Numbered from the stretch's first letter, positions 9,130-19,746 are shown. The stretch: 64,000 nucleotides of DNA from Granulicatella elegans (GCF_020735385.1 NZ_CP085953.1:1612001-1676000); one strand, 5' to 3'. The notes: generated from the sequence alone by a model not told the origin. Numbers and translations are program-made.

Positions 9130-10664
9130 TCTTTGCCTTTCTTGTGACCTTCTACTGGTACTTCAAATGTTTTGTCTTTATCAAAGTCACCGTCTTTTAC
9201 TGTTACTGTGATTGGTCCATCTACATTTGTGCCTGGAGTTACTTTGATCTTTCCATCTGCACCAATTTCTACTGGAACTTTGTTTCCATCTTCATCAACT
9301 GCTTCTACAGTTGTTGGTGTTTTGTCATCTTTGTTGGTTACAGTTAGACCTGTGTCTTGTTTTGTTCCATCTGGTTTTACTGTTGTTGGTGTGCCTGTTA
9401 CGTCTGTTTTTGCACCTGTGCCTGGTTTACCATCGTTGTTGTCGTCAACACCTTTTGTATGACCTTCTACTGGTACTTCAAATGTTTTGTCTTTATCAAA
9501 GTCACCGTCTTTTACTGTTACTGTGATTGGTCCATCTACATTTGTGCCTGGAGTTACTTTGATCTTTCCATCTGCACCAATTTCTACTGGAACTTTGTTT
9601 CCATCTTCATCAACTGCTTCTACAGTTGTTGGTGTTTTGTCATCTTTGTTGGTTACAGTTAGACCTGTGTCTTGTTTTGTTCCATCTGGTTTTACTGTTG
9701 TTGGTGTGCCTGTTACGTCTGTTTTTGCACCTGTGCCTGGTTTGCCATCGTTGTTGTCGTCAACACCTTTTGTATGACCTTCTACTGGTACTTCAAATGT
9801 TTTGTCTTTATCAAAGTCACCGTCTTTTACTGTTACTGTGATTGGTCCATCTACATTTGTGCCTGGAGTTACTTTGATCTTTCCATCTGCACCAATTTCT
9901 ACTGGAACTTTGTTTCCATCTTCATCAACTGCTTCTACAGTTGTTGGTGTTTTGTCATCTTTGTTGGTTACAGTTAGACCTGTGTCTTGTTTTGTTCCAT
10001 CTGGTTTTACTGTTGTTGGTGTGCCTGTTACGTCTGTTTTTGCACCTGTGCCTGGTTTACCATCGTTGTTGTCGTCAACACCTTTTGTATGACCTTCTAC
10101 TGGTACTTCAAATGTTTTGTCTTTATCAAAGTCACCGTCTTTTACTGTTACTGTGATTGGTCCATCTACATTTGTGCCTGGAGTTACTTTGATCTTTCCA
10201 TCTGCACCAATTTCTACTGGAACTTTGTTTCCATCTTCATCAACTGCTTCTACAGTTGTTGGTGTTTTGTCATCTTTGTTGGTTACAGTTAGACCTGTGT
10301 CTTGTTTTGTTCCATCTGGTTTTACTGTTGTTGGTGTGCCTGTTACGTCTGTTTTTGCACCTGTGCCTGGTTTACCATCGTTATTGTCGTCAACACCTTT
10401 TGTATGACCTTCTACTGGTACTTCAAATGTTTTGTCTTTATCAAAGTCACCGTCTTTTACTGTTACTGTGATTGGTCCATCTACATTTGTGCCTGGAGTT
10501 ACTTTGATCTTTCCATCTGCACCAATTTCTACTGGAACTTTATTTCCATCTTCATCAACTGCTTCTACAGTTGTTGGTGTTTTGTCATCTTTGTTGGTTA
10601 CAGTTAGACCTGTGTCTTGTTTTGTTCCATCTGGTTTTACTGTTGTTGGTGTGCCTGTTACGTC
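9130..10664 (-). repeat. Five tandem 315-bp coding repeats
   Basis: A 315-bp unit, marked by TDVTGTPTTVKPDG at protein level, recurs five times with starts spaced exactly 315 bp. Copies differ at only a few positions (for example near 9433, 9748, 10384 and 10542). Each unit is Asp/Lys/Thr-rich with a DDNNDGKPGTG linker that looks calcium-binding. Such identity indicates recent expansion, and copy number is likely to vary between strains. Confidence 0.9.
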
Positions 10665-10937
10665 TGTTTTGTCAGTTGCACTTACAGTTTTGCTAGCTTC
10701 GTCTGATGGTTGTTTTCCATCTTCTTGTTGGATAGCTTTTATTGTGTCGCCTTCACCAATTCTAACATTATCTGGTACTGCTACTTCCCATGTCCCGTCG
10801 TCATTTATTGTTGCTTCGCCTATGATATCTTCGCCATTTGTTACAAATAATGTTGCGCCTTTGACGCCACCCGTACCTGTAATCTTTGTAGCACCAGCTT
10901 TTGTATCATCAATTACTGGAGTAGCACTCTTTTCTTT

Positions 10938-12125
10938 TGGAGCAACTTTTATTGGAGCATTTACTTCATCTGTTGTTCCATCTGAGTATTTTACTACTAC
11001 TGGAATATTTACAGTTTTTCCAGCATCTCCGTCAACTGGTGTATATGTTACACTTCCATCAGTATTCACTTTTGCACCTTGAGGAGCGCCTTGTCCTAAT
11101 TCGTATGTTACGTTCTCTGGTGTTGCAGCTTGTCCATCTTTGTCTGTAAATGTTGGAGCAGCTACTGTTGCTGGTGTGCCTACTTTACCTTCTACTTCTG
11201 TATATTTTGGTTGTACTTTATCAGCTATTTTTTCTGCAACTTTTATTGGAGCATTTACTTCATCTGTTGTTCCATCTGAGTATTTTACTACTACTGGAAT
11301 ATTTACAGTTTTTCCAGCATCTCCGTCAACTGGTGTGTATGTTACACTTCCATCAGTATTCACTTTTGCACCTTGAGGAGCGCCTTTTCCTAATTCGTAT
11401 GTTACGTTCTCTGGTGTTGCAGCTTGTCCATCTTTGTCTGTAAATGTTGGAGCAGCTACTGTTGCTGGTGTGCCTACTTTACCTTCTACTTCTGTATATT
11501 TTGGTTGTACTTTGTCAGCTATTTTTTCTGCAACTTTTATTGGAGCATTTACTTCATCTGTTGTTCCATCTGAGTATTTTACTACTACTGGAATATTTAT
11601 TGTTTTTCCAGCATCTCCGTCAACTGGTGTGTATGTTACACTTCCATCAGTATTCACTTTTGCACCTTGAGGAGCGCCTTTTCCTAATTCGTATGTTACG
11701 TTCTCTGGTGTTGCAGCTTGTCCATCTTTGTCTGTAAATGTTGGAGCAGCTACTGTTGCTGGTGTGCCTACTTTACCTTCTACTTCTGTATATTTTGGTT
11801 GTACTTTGTCAGCTATTTTTTCTGCAACTTTTATTGGAGCATTTACTTCATCTGTTGTTCCATCTGAGTATTTTACTACTACTGGAATATTTATTGTTTT
11901 GCCTTCTTCACCAGCTTTTGGTGTGTAAGTTACACTACCGTCCGCATTTACTACTGCGCCTGTTGGAGCATCTTTACCCAAAGCAAATGTCATGCCTGTT
12001 GGTTGTGGATTTGCTTTCGGTTTTGGATCTGTTGTACTCTTTTGGTCTAGGAATGTTGGAGCAGCTACTGTTGCTGGTGTGCCTACTTTACCTTCTACTT
12101 CTGTGTATTTTGGTTCGTACTTAGT
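10938..12125 (-). repeat. Four tandem Rib-type repeats of about 294 bp
   Basis: The unit begins QPKYTEVEGKVGTPATV and ends with a VKYSDGTTDEVNAPI segment, as in Rib/alpha-like domains. Three copies are nearly identical and exactly 294 bp apart (matching points at 11140, 11434 and 11728). The first copy in translation order, near 11830-12125, is diverged. The units probably form a stalk that holds the head away from the wall. Confidence 0.88.
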
Positions 12126-14365
12126 CGCTTCACTATCTTTAATGGATAGAGGAACCTTGTCTACATGGCCTTTTTTCAATAAGAATTTATTACCATCAGG
12201 TCTTAATTGATAAATGTCATATGTTACTTCCACATTGGGATTTTCTTGAGTTGCATCAACGTTTGATTTTGGTGTACCGGAAATCTTATCATCTGTAATT
12301 GTTAGACCTGCAATTTCTTTACCATTTATAAATTTAGCCTTTACATTTTCAAAGACATAACCGTCAATAGGAGTTGGTGCAATTGTTGCGTCATAGGCAA
12401 TATCAACTGAACCATCCTTTAGTGGTGAGTCTGTGATTATATATTCGTCTTTCTTGTTTATGGTGATAGGTCCTGCTTCGTCTTTTTGGGAAGCTGTTAC
12501 AGTTACGTCAAACTTTCCAGCTTTAGTTGGAGTTCCTGATACCTTACCTGTTGATGAGTCAATAGTAAGTCCTTCGGGAAGACCTTTCGCTTTATAAGTT
12601 GCATCTTTAATTGCTTTGTTTTTAAATTCAACTTTTTCATAAAGAGAACCGATTTTGTCATTAACTTTAACTGTAAATGAATCTTGAGCTAGCAATTCTG
12701 CATTATTACCTAAGCTATCTACCCTATATAGCTTAGCTGTATAATTAGTTGTCTTTGTTACTTTGCTTGTGTCAAATTCTGCTGATTCTAGCGATCCTGT
12801 GCTTGATGGTTTTTGAGCTGATGATTCATGAACTTGATTTCCCTCTTCGTCATACCAAACTATTCTAAATTTCTCACTTGATTCTCCATGGTATGGTAGG
12901 CCTTCTGTTGATGTTTTAGCAACATCTCCTGGTAGGGCTTTGTTGGCACCTGAGTCATAATTTGTTATATTAAATTTAATTTCTCCTGGAGCAACCGCAA
13001 AGTCTGCACGTAAAATTTGTGGTACAGCATTAGTTACACCAACTCCAAATCCAGTTCCAGACCAACTACCATTGATACCAAATACATTACTCATTTGTGT
13101 ATATTGATTATTATTATATGGTGTCATAACACGGAGATGGTCAGCATTTTCTACAGATACAAATAACCAGTCATAGTTTACGTGTTTTACTTTGTTTGTT
13201 GGGGTTCCTGCATAATTAAAGCTTCCATTGTTTGCCTTATCTGCAACTTTACCAAGTCTGTCAATTTGTTCTTTAGTCCACCTATTCCAAACTTGTCCAC
13301 TATAAGGCTGGCCTGCCTTATAAGTATAATTTTTTAATCCAGCATCTCTATTCTTTAAATCTCCCCAAGTTCCCTTAAATTGGATAATATATTTTCCATC
13401 AGCATTTGTTTTTGCAGATACTGTTTCAGCTATCCACTTGTCTGGATCTTTTTTAACTTGTTCTTTTATCCAATCTTGTAATTTCTTTTCTTGCTCAGCT
13501 GTCCAGCCAGCTCCACGAATATCTGAAGGTTTCGCAACGCCCATCATAACAGCAGTAGATTCGCTATAAATTTCTTTTAGCGCATCATCTGATAGATATG
13601 AAGCTTTTATGGTTATATCTTTAGCTGGAGTACCCGTATCAGCTACTGTATTCCATTGGATTCCACCAACTCCTGATTTGTAATCCCAACCAACAGTACC
13701 TGTAAGATATCCACCATCATGTTGTTTTTCTGTTGGTGTAGCTTTTTTATGCATTTGTTCAAGTGGTTTTTGCATTAATAATATTTTCCAATTACCATGA
13801 ATATTTCTTGCAGTGTTTGATCCTGCACCACCTTGTGTTATTGGTAAATCTTGATTAGGGAATATTACAGATTCACCTGTTATATATTGAAGTTGGTAGC
13901 CTTCTGGAATAGTTGACTCATCAATCCAGAATCTATATCTTTCACGACCAGCAGATACTGTTGGATCTGCATCAAATTTAATTAAGCTTCCATCTTCGGC
14001 AACATATGGTTTTATTCCCATGTGTATTTGACCATCTGCTCCTGATGTAGCTGTATAAACTGGTGATGAATATCGTTTATTTCCCCATGTTTCAAACCAT
14101 TGGAAATAAGCCTTAACACCTGCAATTGGCTTAAATTGATGATCACTTGCCTTAGATAGGTCTGCATCAATATTTAGTCCATTAACCACGCCAACATAGG
14201 CATGCACAGCATTGTTTGCATCTTTCCCTACAGTTGTATCTTCAGGCTCAGATGCATCTCTAACTCTAGTGTTTTCATTTTCAGATGCATTGACAGGTTG
14301 AATCTTATCTATCTCTGCGATTCTTTCTTCTATGAATTTTGGTATGTCAAAATCCTTGTTCTTCG

Positions 14366-14839
14366 CTAATTCAGCCTTGATTTCATTGACAATAACTTGT
14401 ATTTGTTCTGAATCAAATCCAGCATCTTCAAGTTGTTTTTTTGTTCATCTGTTAATTTGAACTCAGTGGCTTTTTCATTTGTTTCAGATGCAGCTTCAGT
14501 AGTTGTTGTTGATTTTGGTTGAACTGCTGATTCTTTTGCAACAGAGGAAGATTTTGCTAGGTCAGTAGCTTTTGTTTCTGTTGGTTTAACAACTTCCTTG
14601 TTAGGTTGTTCTACTTCTTCACCAGCGTTGGCTTTAGTTGATTCAACATTCGCTTCTACAGCTTGTGGTGCATCCACATTTTCAGCAAATGTTACATTAG
14701 GTGCCATGAACATCATGTAACCTAATAGACAAGAAACCATTCCTACTGTTAATTTCCTTAGACCATATTTTGGTCTTTCGTTAGAGCTTTTTGCTCTTTT
14801 TTCAGTAATGATTTTTTTAAATAAATTTTTGTTATTCAT
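14366..14839 (-). pseudogene. YSIRK signal-peptide fragment of the giant adhesin
   Basis: The ATG at 14839 has AAGGAG upstream. Residues 20-50 form a YSIRK-type signal peptide (KYGLRKLTVGMVSCLLGYMMF) with cleavage likely after FAENV-like sequence. A disordered Thr/Glu/Ala-rich linker follows. The frame reads LTDEQKN and then leaves its partner at a run of seven A residues (14436-14442, T on the plus strand). Adding one A restores LTDEQKKQLEDAGFDSEQ and joins the 8586-14440 body, giving about 2,080 residues. As assembled, the product is a 157-residue secreted stub. The homopolymer makes a reversible on/off switch, or a sequencing error, plausible. Confidence 0.85.
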
Positions 14840-15483
14840 TACTACTTCTCCTTTTCTTAAAAATAAATTCTACGCCGTTAATTTTGATCAATAAATAAAG
14901 GAATAATTAAAATGCCTTTAATTTTTAATTACTGATTAATACAATTCATAAATTCACACACATTAACATAAGTGTTATTTTAATTTTAACTATAATTTAG
15001 CGGTGTGCAAGATATGATTTTTCACAATATTAAAGCATAGATAATATATATAATTCTATCACATCGAATGAATAATGCAAGTAATTTAGAATCAGAATCA
15101 TTTACGCTATCTAAGAAACACAAACATTTGTGACACGAACCAGTGTCAATACAACTTGTGGGACAATTGGCTTAGCCACAAAATCCTTGTTTTACGGGAT
15201 TTCATGGTGTCGATTTTTATTTTAGCACTACTTCTAAAGTATTGATTTCATTGGCTTTATTTAACTACGAAAATAATTCCATATATATTACCATATTTTC
15301 TTGTTTTTTTCAATCAGCTCCAAAATTACTGAAATCTACGAAGAATGATTAATTATTTTAGACTGTTTTGAAGATATTTTTTTGTGAAAAATCCATTGAA
15401 AGTGTGCTTTTACGCACACTCTCAATAAATATTGTAAAATTCTTTCTACAGAAACAGCTTCCCATGAACTCATCTTTTAACTC
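14840..15483. other. Non-coding upstream region of the adhesin
   Basis: No gene is supported in these 640 bp. The first part is very AT-rich and must hold the adhesin promoter. TAGAAT at about 14870-14875 (minus strand) is a possible -10 element, with only a weak -35. A near-palindrome TGACAC-gaac-CAGTGTCA lies at 15131-15148 inside a stretch of less AT-rich sequence (15120-15220) that looks like another mobile-element scar. I cannot name it. Confidence 0.4.
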
Positions 15484-15900
15484 TTATTCTAAAAAATCCT
15501 CATCTGCACATTTCTCGATGCCATCATTTTTATTTACAAACTTTAATAGCTTTTGAGCTTCACTTAGATGTGTTAAATCGCCACTTACTAATGGCAGAAA
15601 GACTTGGTTTTTCTTTTTCAAGTTCTTCTAATGATATTAGCATTCCTATAAACTCTTCAAAATTATTTGCAAGTACTTGAATTTCAAAATCATATTCTTG
15701 AAAACATTGGGTTCTCCATCTTTTCCACATTCACGATAATCTAAATAGATGATATCATGTCCACCAGATTCTGTATCTGCAATAATACTTCCTATATCTC
15801 GTGGATATTCCCATTCATTAAACCAAAATTCATTTTCAAATTTTCCAAATATTAGCCCCCTAAGTCCGCTAAATACCTTAATGATTGAGAGTCATCCCAT
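15484..15900 (-). pseudogene. SMI1/KNR4-family protein, degenerate
   Basis: The translated fragment contains FWFNEWEYPRDIGSIIADT, then GGHDIIYLDYRECGKDGEPNVF. That is the core of SMI1/KNR4 domains, many of which are immunity proteins against polymorphic toxins. A single missing base after EPNVF shifts the frame, and the downstream part (EYDFEIQVLANNFEEF) continues in another frame. A second shift precedes GDLTHLSEAQKLL and the final stop at 15484. The N-terminal third is missing at the junction with the permease gene. It is clearly non-functional. Confidence 0.65.
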
Positions 15901-15902
15901 AA

Positions 15903-18143
15903 TCACCCGTTCATTACCTTCAGCTCCTTAACCATATCAATTTTTGAAAGCTTTATATGCTGGCTAAGCTGGATAGTGATAAATATTATGATGCTGTATA
16001 GGATGGACTTTAAGTACATCATTAGCGGTATATCAGCAATTATATAGGCATCAAGTTTTGTCATTGATACATAGATAAGGTACTTCATAAGCATGTCCAA
16101 GACAGGGATCATAATAAATTGTAAGGCAATAAGTAGAATGAAAATACTGCTTACATAGGTTCTTATGATCTCCCCGTCACTAAAGCCAAAAACCTTTAGG
16201 TAGCTTATATTTATCCTAGACCTGTCAAAAATAGTGTTCATAACTATAAAGCATATTATTAAGTAGAAACCTATCCCCACATAGAAAAGCATATCAAATA
16301 CAGCCCCGAAGCCGTCCAGAAAATGCTCGGTTGTCTTTGACATCTCCTGTCCATTGATTTCTGTAATGAGCTTATCTTTTGAAATACTTAACTGATTGTC
16401 TGATAAGTAGCTGTTAAAATAACCTTCTTCCTTATCCAGCACCTTATTTAAATGTTCTTTAGGTATAAAAAGCTGGAAAAAGTTATTTTCCTTATCGATA
16501 TCCTTTATCCTTAGGCTGATTGTCCGGGCCTTATAGGGTTCCTTTATCCTTATTTCATCACCAACATTGATTGAAAACCTTTTAACGAAGCCTTGGCTGG
16601 CCACAATTTCATTATCCTTTAGGCTATCATAGTCCCTTATATTAAATTTCGATTCCCTCTCAAGTCCGAAGACCTTGACTTTCTTATCCTCATGGTCAAT
16701 AAGCTGACCCTCTATAATGTGGGCCATTTCAGCCTTTACCCCCTCCTGCGGCATCTTTACCAGGTAGGTGTAATTGTATTTCATAGAATCGCTCATCTTT
16801 TTTGCATAATCATGTATGATTGGCTTTATTGAAAGACCGAATATTAGGAGGATATTGGCCAATAAGATACCGAAGATAAGGGCAAATATATTTAATTTAT
16901 TATCCAGGACCATCCTTATTTTAAGTCTACTTATAAAGCTAATGCCTTGAAGTTTCAACTTGCTCTTTCTCTTTTCCTCTACCAACTTCCCTCTTAAAAA
17001 GTCCAGAGGACTAAAACGCAGGGACATTGAAATAACGAAAAAGTTAACAAGAAGGTATATTAAAAGGGGTATCATAGTTGTAAGTAGGAAAGACCTAAAG
17101 CTAATTTTTGCTTCAAAATTAGGGAGGTCAAAGCTATTATAGTAGAGGGCCACATACTTCCTAAAGGCATATATGTAAGCTACTATATTCCCAAGAATTC
17201 CGGCAAGTAGGGTTAGGAAGATGGGCATCTTCATATAATTAACCAGAAGCTCATTTTTCTTGTAGCCAGAGGCTAGGAGGGTCCCTATGACAGGGGCTTC
17301 ACTTTCAATTAGGCTCTTTACCTGAACTGCACTTATAAAGGCTAATGCTATAAAGAGGATGCACATGAAGGTGGTCATGGTCGGTACATCACCCTCCATA
17401 TCATCCATTAAATAGCTTATGCAATGGTTGTTGGCCCTTATTACCCCATCTATTACCATATTTTCATTATTAATGACCTTTGCTATTTCTCTAAGTTGGT
17501 CTAAAGCCTCTTCTTCCCCCAACTTGCTGTCATTATGGTAACTATAGTTATATTTAACTGGTAATTCATCAAAACTTTCGAACCCCTCCCTTGTAAGTAA
17601 ACAGATCCCGAAATAGCCAGTATCCATAACAAGGTCATCCCTGTTGCGAAGGAGGCTTGAATAATCTGGCAGGGAGACCAGGCCGACTATCTTAAAAGTC
17701 CTGTCCTGAACCTTAATTTGATCATTTATTTTAAGCTTGTTAGCCCGGGCATAGTTTCCTGAAATAGCCAGCTCATCCCTACTTAAAGCCAGCCTGCCCT
17801 CAAGGATCTGTGGAAGGTTGATTTCCTCCCTATTTTCAAAGGCCCTAATCTTCTTCCCCTGGCCCTGGTCCCCTTCAATATAGAAGTTTTTGTAGACCTT
17901 TATATTTTTCTCTTCCAATTTTTTTATTAATTTGTCAGTCAGGGGATTAATTGTAGTGAATTGTCCATCTTCTACCTTACCCTCTTGAAGCTGCTTGTAA
18001 TAGAGAGACTTGACAGAGTCCTGAGAGGTGAAAAAGGCGGATGAAAATACTATAACAAATAACATGGCTAGGAAGATCGCTATTATCCTTACAGGCCTGT
18101 CATATATCTGCCTAAAAACTCTTTTATTTATGGGGTTTTTCAT
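15903..18143 (-). CDS. ABC transporter permease, FtsX/MacB-like
   Basis: This 746-residue protein begins with a basic segment and one membrane helix (residues about 18-40), followed by a large extracytoplasmic domain. A first FtsX domain with three helices spans about 250-385, with a second block at about 425-720. This is the 'double FtsX' plan of peptide or lipid exporters. Its ATG overlaps the TAA of the upstream ATPase gene (TAATG), so the two form a coupled exporter. The substrate is unknown; antimicrobial-peptide resistance or lipoprotein export are family options. Codon choice looks less A/T-ending than in the surroundings, suggesting a separate origin, perhaps clostridial. Confidence 0.85.
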   Translation of the reverse strand: MKNPINKRVFRQIYDRPVRIIAIFLAMLFVIVFSSAFFTSQDSVKSLYYKQLQEGKVEDGQFTTINPLTDKLIKKLEEKNIKVYKNFYIEGDQGQGKKIRAFENREEINLPQILEGRLALSRDELAISGNYARANKLKINDQIKVQDRTFKIVGLVSLPDYSSLLRNRDDLVMDTGYFGICLLTREGFESFDELPVKYNYSYHNDSKLGEEEALDQLREIAKVINNENMVIDGVIRANNHCISYLMDDMEGDVPTMTTFMCILFIALAFISAVQVKSLIESEAPVIGTLLASGYKKNELLVNYMKMPIFLTLLAGILGNIVAYIYAFRKYVALYYNSFDLPNFEAKISFRSFLLTTMIPLLIYLLVNFFVISMSLRFSPLDFLRGKLVEEKRKSKLKLQGISFISRLKIRMVLDNKLNIFALIFGILLANILLIFGLSIKPIIHDYAKKMSDSMKYNYTYLVKMPQEGVKAEMAHIIEGQLIDHEDKKVKVFGLERESKFNIRDYDSLKDNEIVASQGFVKRFSINVGDEIRIKEPYKARTISLRIKDIDKENNFFQLFIPKEHLNKVLDKEEGYFNSYLSDNQLSISKDKLITEINGQEMSKTTEHFLDGFGAVFDMLFYVGIGFYLIICFIVMNTIFDRSRINISYLKVFGFSDGEIIRTYVSSIFILLIALQFIMIPVLDMLMKYLIYVSMTKLDAYIIADIPLMMYLKSILYSIIIFITIQLSQHIKLSKIDMVKELKVMNG

Positions 18144-18838
18144 TACCAGTTTACCTCCCTTGCTGTGATCTTATCCTTGTTTTCTTCGTAGCTTTTGATC
18201 TTACCGTCATGGAGGGATAGGACAAAGTCGCACATCCTTGCTATTTGATTATTGTGAGTGGCGATGATGACTGTAGTCCCATAGGTGCTATTAAGTTTTT
18301 CAATTAATTTTAAAACATCTTTGGCACTTTCATAGTCAAGGGCTCCAGTGGGCTCATCGCAGATTAAAAGCTTTGGTCTCTTTACTATAGCCCTGCCTAT
18401 GGATGTCCTCTGGGCCTGGCCGCCTGAAATCTCATTTGGGTACTTGTAAACCTGATCCCTTAAACCCAAATCATCAATTAGTGTTTCAATATCTAGTGGA
18501 TCCTTAGATAGGTACTTACCCACCTCAATATTTTCCTTAACATTTAAATTACTAACCAGGTTGTAAAATTGAAAGACAAAACCCAAGTAGTTTCGGCGGT
18601 ATAGTTCAAGATCCTTCTTATTCATTGACCCCAGGTCATTGCCAAAGACATCCACCTTGCCCTCATCAATAGACTCGATCCCACCAAGAATATTCAAAAG
18701 AGTTGACTTGCCCGACCCTGAAGGTCCTAGGACACATATAATTTTATGATCCTCCAAGTCCAGATTAATCCCCTTTAGGACTTCAATCCTCTCTTTTTTG
18801 AAACTATAATATTTATGTAAATTTTCTATCTTAATCAT
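18143..18838 (-). CDS. ABC transporter ATP-binding protein, LolD/MacB type
   Basis: This 231-residue nucleotide-binding subunit has all motifs in place. Walker A is GPSGSGKST near residue 38, the Q-loop is FQFYN, the signature is ISGGQAQRT, Walker B is LLICDEPTGALD, and the switch His lies in ATHNN. The length is typical. A strong site, GGAGG, lies seven bases before the ATG. It is translated first and coupled to the FtsX-like permease. It powers that exporter from the cytoplasmic face. No sensor kinase or response regulator lies nearby; the XRE gene 400 bp upstream is the only visible regulator candidate. Confidence 0.92.
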   Translation of the reverse strand: MIKIENLHKYYSFKKERIEVLKGINLDLEDHKIICVLGPSGSGKSTLLNILGGIESIDEGKVDVFGNDLGSMNKKDLELYRRNYLGFVFQFYNLVSNLNVKENIEVGKYLSKDPLDIETLIDDLGLRDQVYKYPNEISGGQAQRTSIGRAIVKRPKLLICDEPTGALDYESAKDVLKLIEKLNSTYGTTVIIATHNNQIARMCDFVLSLHDGKIKSYEENKDKITAREVNW

Positions 18839-19005
18839 TTTATTCCTCCATTTCTAATTAAATAAGGGTCTACTTACAGGGCAGCTATTTTGATGGTCAG
18901 ACCTCTAATCTCAGACTGGAAGCTTCGTTAGCCACTCCTAATCAATTTCATATTATTACTCATATATATAGATGTCAAAGAATAATGATTGTCTAGGGGT
19001 TAAAT

Positions 19006-19218
19006 TCACCTGTTCATAATAAGGATAGTATGGCCAAGGACACTATTAAACAATAAGGCATTGATTTTCTTATAAAAAATTTTTTTAAAATTGCTATTTT
19101 CCAATAGATAGCTTTCCATTTCTTCAGACTCGTCTGCTTCATGTAGCTCTTTCATTAGATTGATTTTCTCATCTTCTGTTAGTAAATTAAATTCTTTAAT
19201 CGTTATTCCTTTGTTCAT
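19006..19218 (-). CDS. Small hypothetical protein downstream of the XRE gene
   Basis: This encodes 70 residues from the ATG at 19218, which has AGAGAGGA upstream; the ATG at 19242 has none. The N-terminal half is acidic and helical (IKEFNLLTEDEKINLMKEL). The C-terminal 25 residues are more hydrophobic. No family is recognised. It starts 31 bp after the XRE regulator stop, so they are probably co-transcribed, and a partner or antitoxin-like role is possible but unsupported. Confidence 0.5.
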   Translation of the reverse strand: MNKGITIKEFNLLTEDEKINLMKELHEADESEEMESYLLENSNFKKIFYKKINALLFNSVLGHTILIMNR

Positions 19219-19248
19219 AAGTGAAAATCCTCTCTTACACATAACATT

Positions 19249-19464
19249 CTATTTTTCATTTCTTTTTACATATGTTATCTCTATATCATAGCCCAAAGCT
19301 TCCAGCATAGAAACGAAGGTCTTGTTCATTACAGAATCCGATTTTTTTACGATACGATTCACATACTGCCCTGTAGATCCTATGCTTTCTCCAAGTTGTG
19401 CTTGAGTCATACCGGCCTCAATACACTTTATTTTTACATCGACTTCAATATTATTTTTTATCAT
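19249..19464 (-). CDS. XRE-family helix-turn-helix regulator
   Basis: This 71-residue protein is almost entirely a Cro/CI-type helix-turn-helix (AGMTQAQLGESIGSTGQYVNRIV), followed by a short LEALGYDIEI segment common in stand-alone XRE proteins. It probably represses its own operon. A palindrome centred 38 bp upstream of the ATG supports this. GGGG before the ATG is a weak ribosome site. It may also control the adjacent ABC exporter, which is inference from position. Confidence 0.75.
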   Translation of the reverse strand: MIKNNIEVDVKIKCIEAGMTQAQLGESIGSTGQYVNRIVKKSDSVMNKTFVSMLEALGYDIEITYVKRNEK

Positions 19465-19492
19465 TATACCCCAATCACTTTTCTGTTGTAAT

Positions 19493-19511
19493 ATTATCCT
19501 ATTAGGATTAT
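19493..19511. promoter_or_regulatory. Putative XRE operator palindrome
   Basis: ATCCT-att-AGGAT, extended with one mismatch to TTATCCT/AGGATTA, lies about 30-45 bp upstream of the regulator start. This is where an autorepressor would block transcription. It is seen in sequence; binding is inferred. Confidence 0.35.
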
Positions 19512-19720
19512 TGATTGCATATTAGCGTTATATAATACATAGTGTTATTAAGCAATTAAAAACAGCATACATAAAATTGTTGTTGCATCTTGCTAACTAT
19601 TCCAAAAGAAAAAGCCATATCTCAGGGATATAGCTTCTTTGCTTATAATGAAGTTTATACAAAATTATTGTAATTTTTATTTCATCTATAATCGTTATGA
19701 TAGAAACTTACAAATTAGAT

Positions 19721-19746
19721 TTACCAGCAAGATTTGTCGAACAACC
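19721..19746. repeat. Third copy of the 26-bp terminal-repeat-like sequence
   Basis: It reads inward on the minus strand as GGTTGTTCGACAAATC and then TTGCTGGTAA, with few differences from 3451-3476. With that copy it forms an inverted pair 16.3 kb apart. It marks the border between accessory DNA and the SNF2 gene, whose stop is 17 bp away. A hairpin with a T-rich flank lies at about 19608-19634. Confidence 0.75.

Larger units (their letters stand above)
8586..14440 (-). pseudogene. Giant YSIRK/LPXTG adhesin, main body after a frameshift
   Basis: The frame is open from the poly-A tract at about 14440; the first ATG is at 14207. The N-terminal 500 residues look like a ligand-binding head with WFETWGNKRYSS and YRFWIDESTIPEGY motifs, typical of Rib/Esp-like adhesins. 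Ig-like modules follow, then four Rib-type repeats of about 98 residues, five near-identical 105-residue repeats and two diverged ones. It ends in the sortase signal LPKTG, a hydrophobic segment and a KKGKKED tail. The signal peptide is in the 14366-14839 fragment in another frame, so this part cannot be exported unless the tract slips back. Confidence 0.85.

Noticed and set aside
9144-12124. Many plus-strand frames with Cys/Phe- or Leu-rich repeated peptides
   Set aside because: They mirror the adhesin repeats on the opposite strand, recur with the same 315- and 294-bp period, and lack ribosome sites or plausible composition.
15120-15220. A possible attachment site or RNA gene in the less AT-rich patch upstream of the adhesin
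   Set aside because: It has a short palindrome but no tRNA fold, no second copy in the window and no recognisable RNA family, so I leave it as a likely mobile-element scar.
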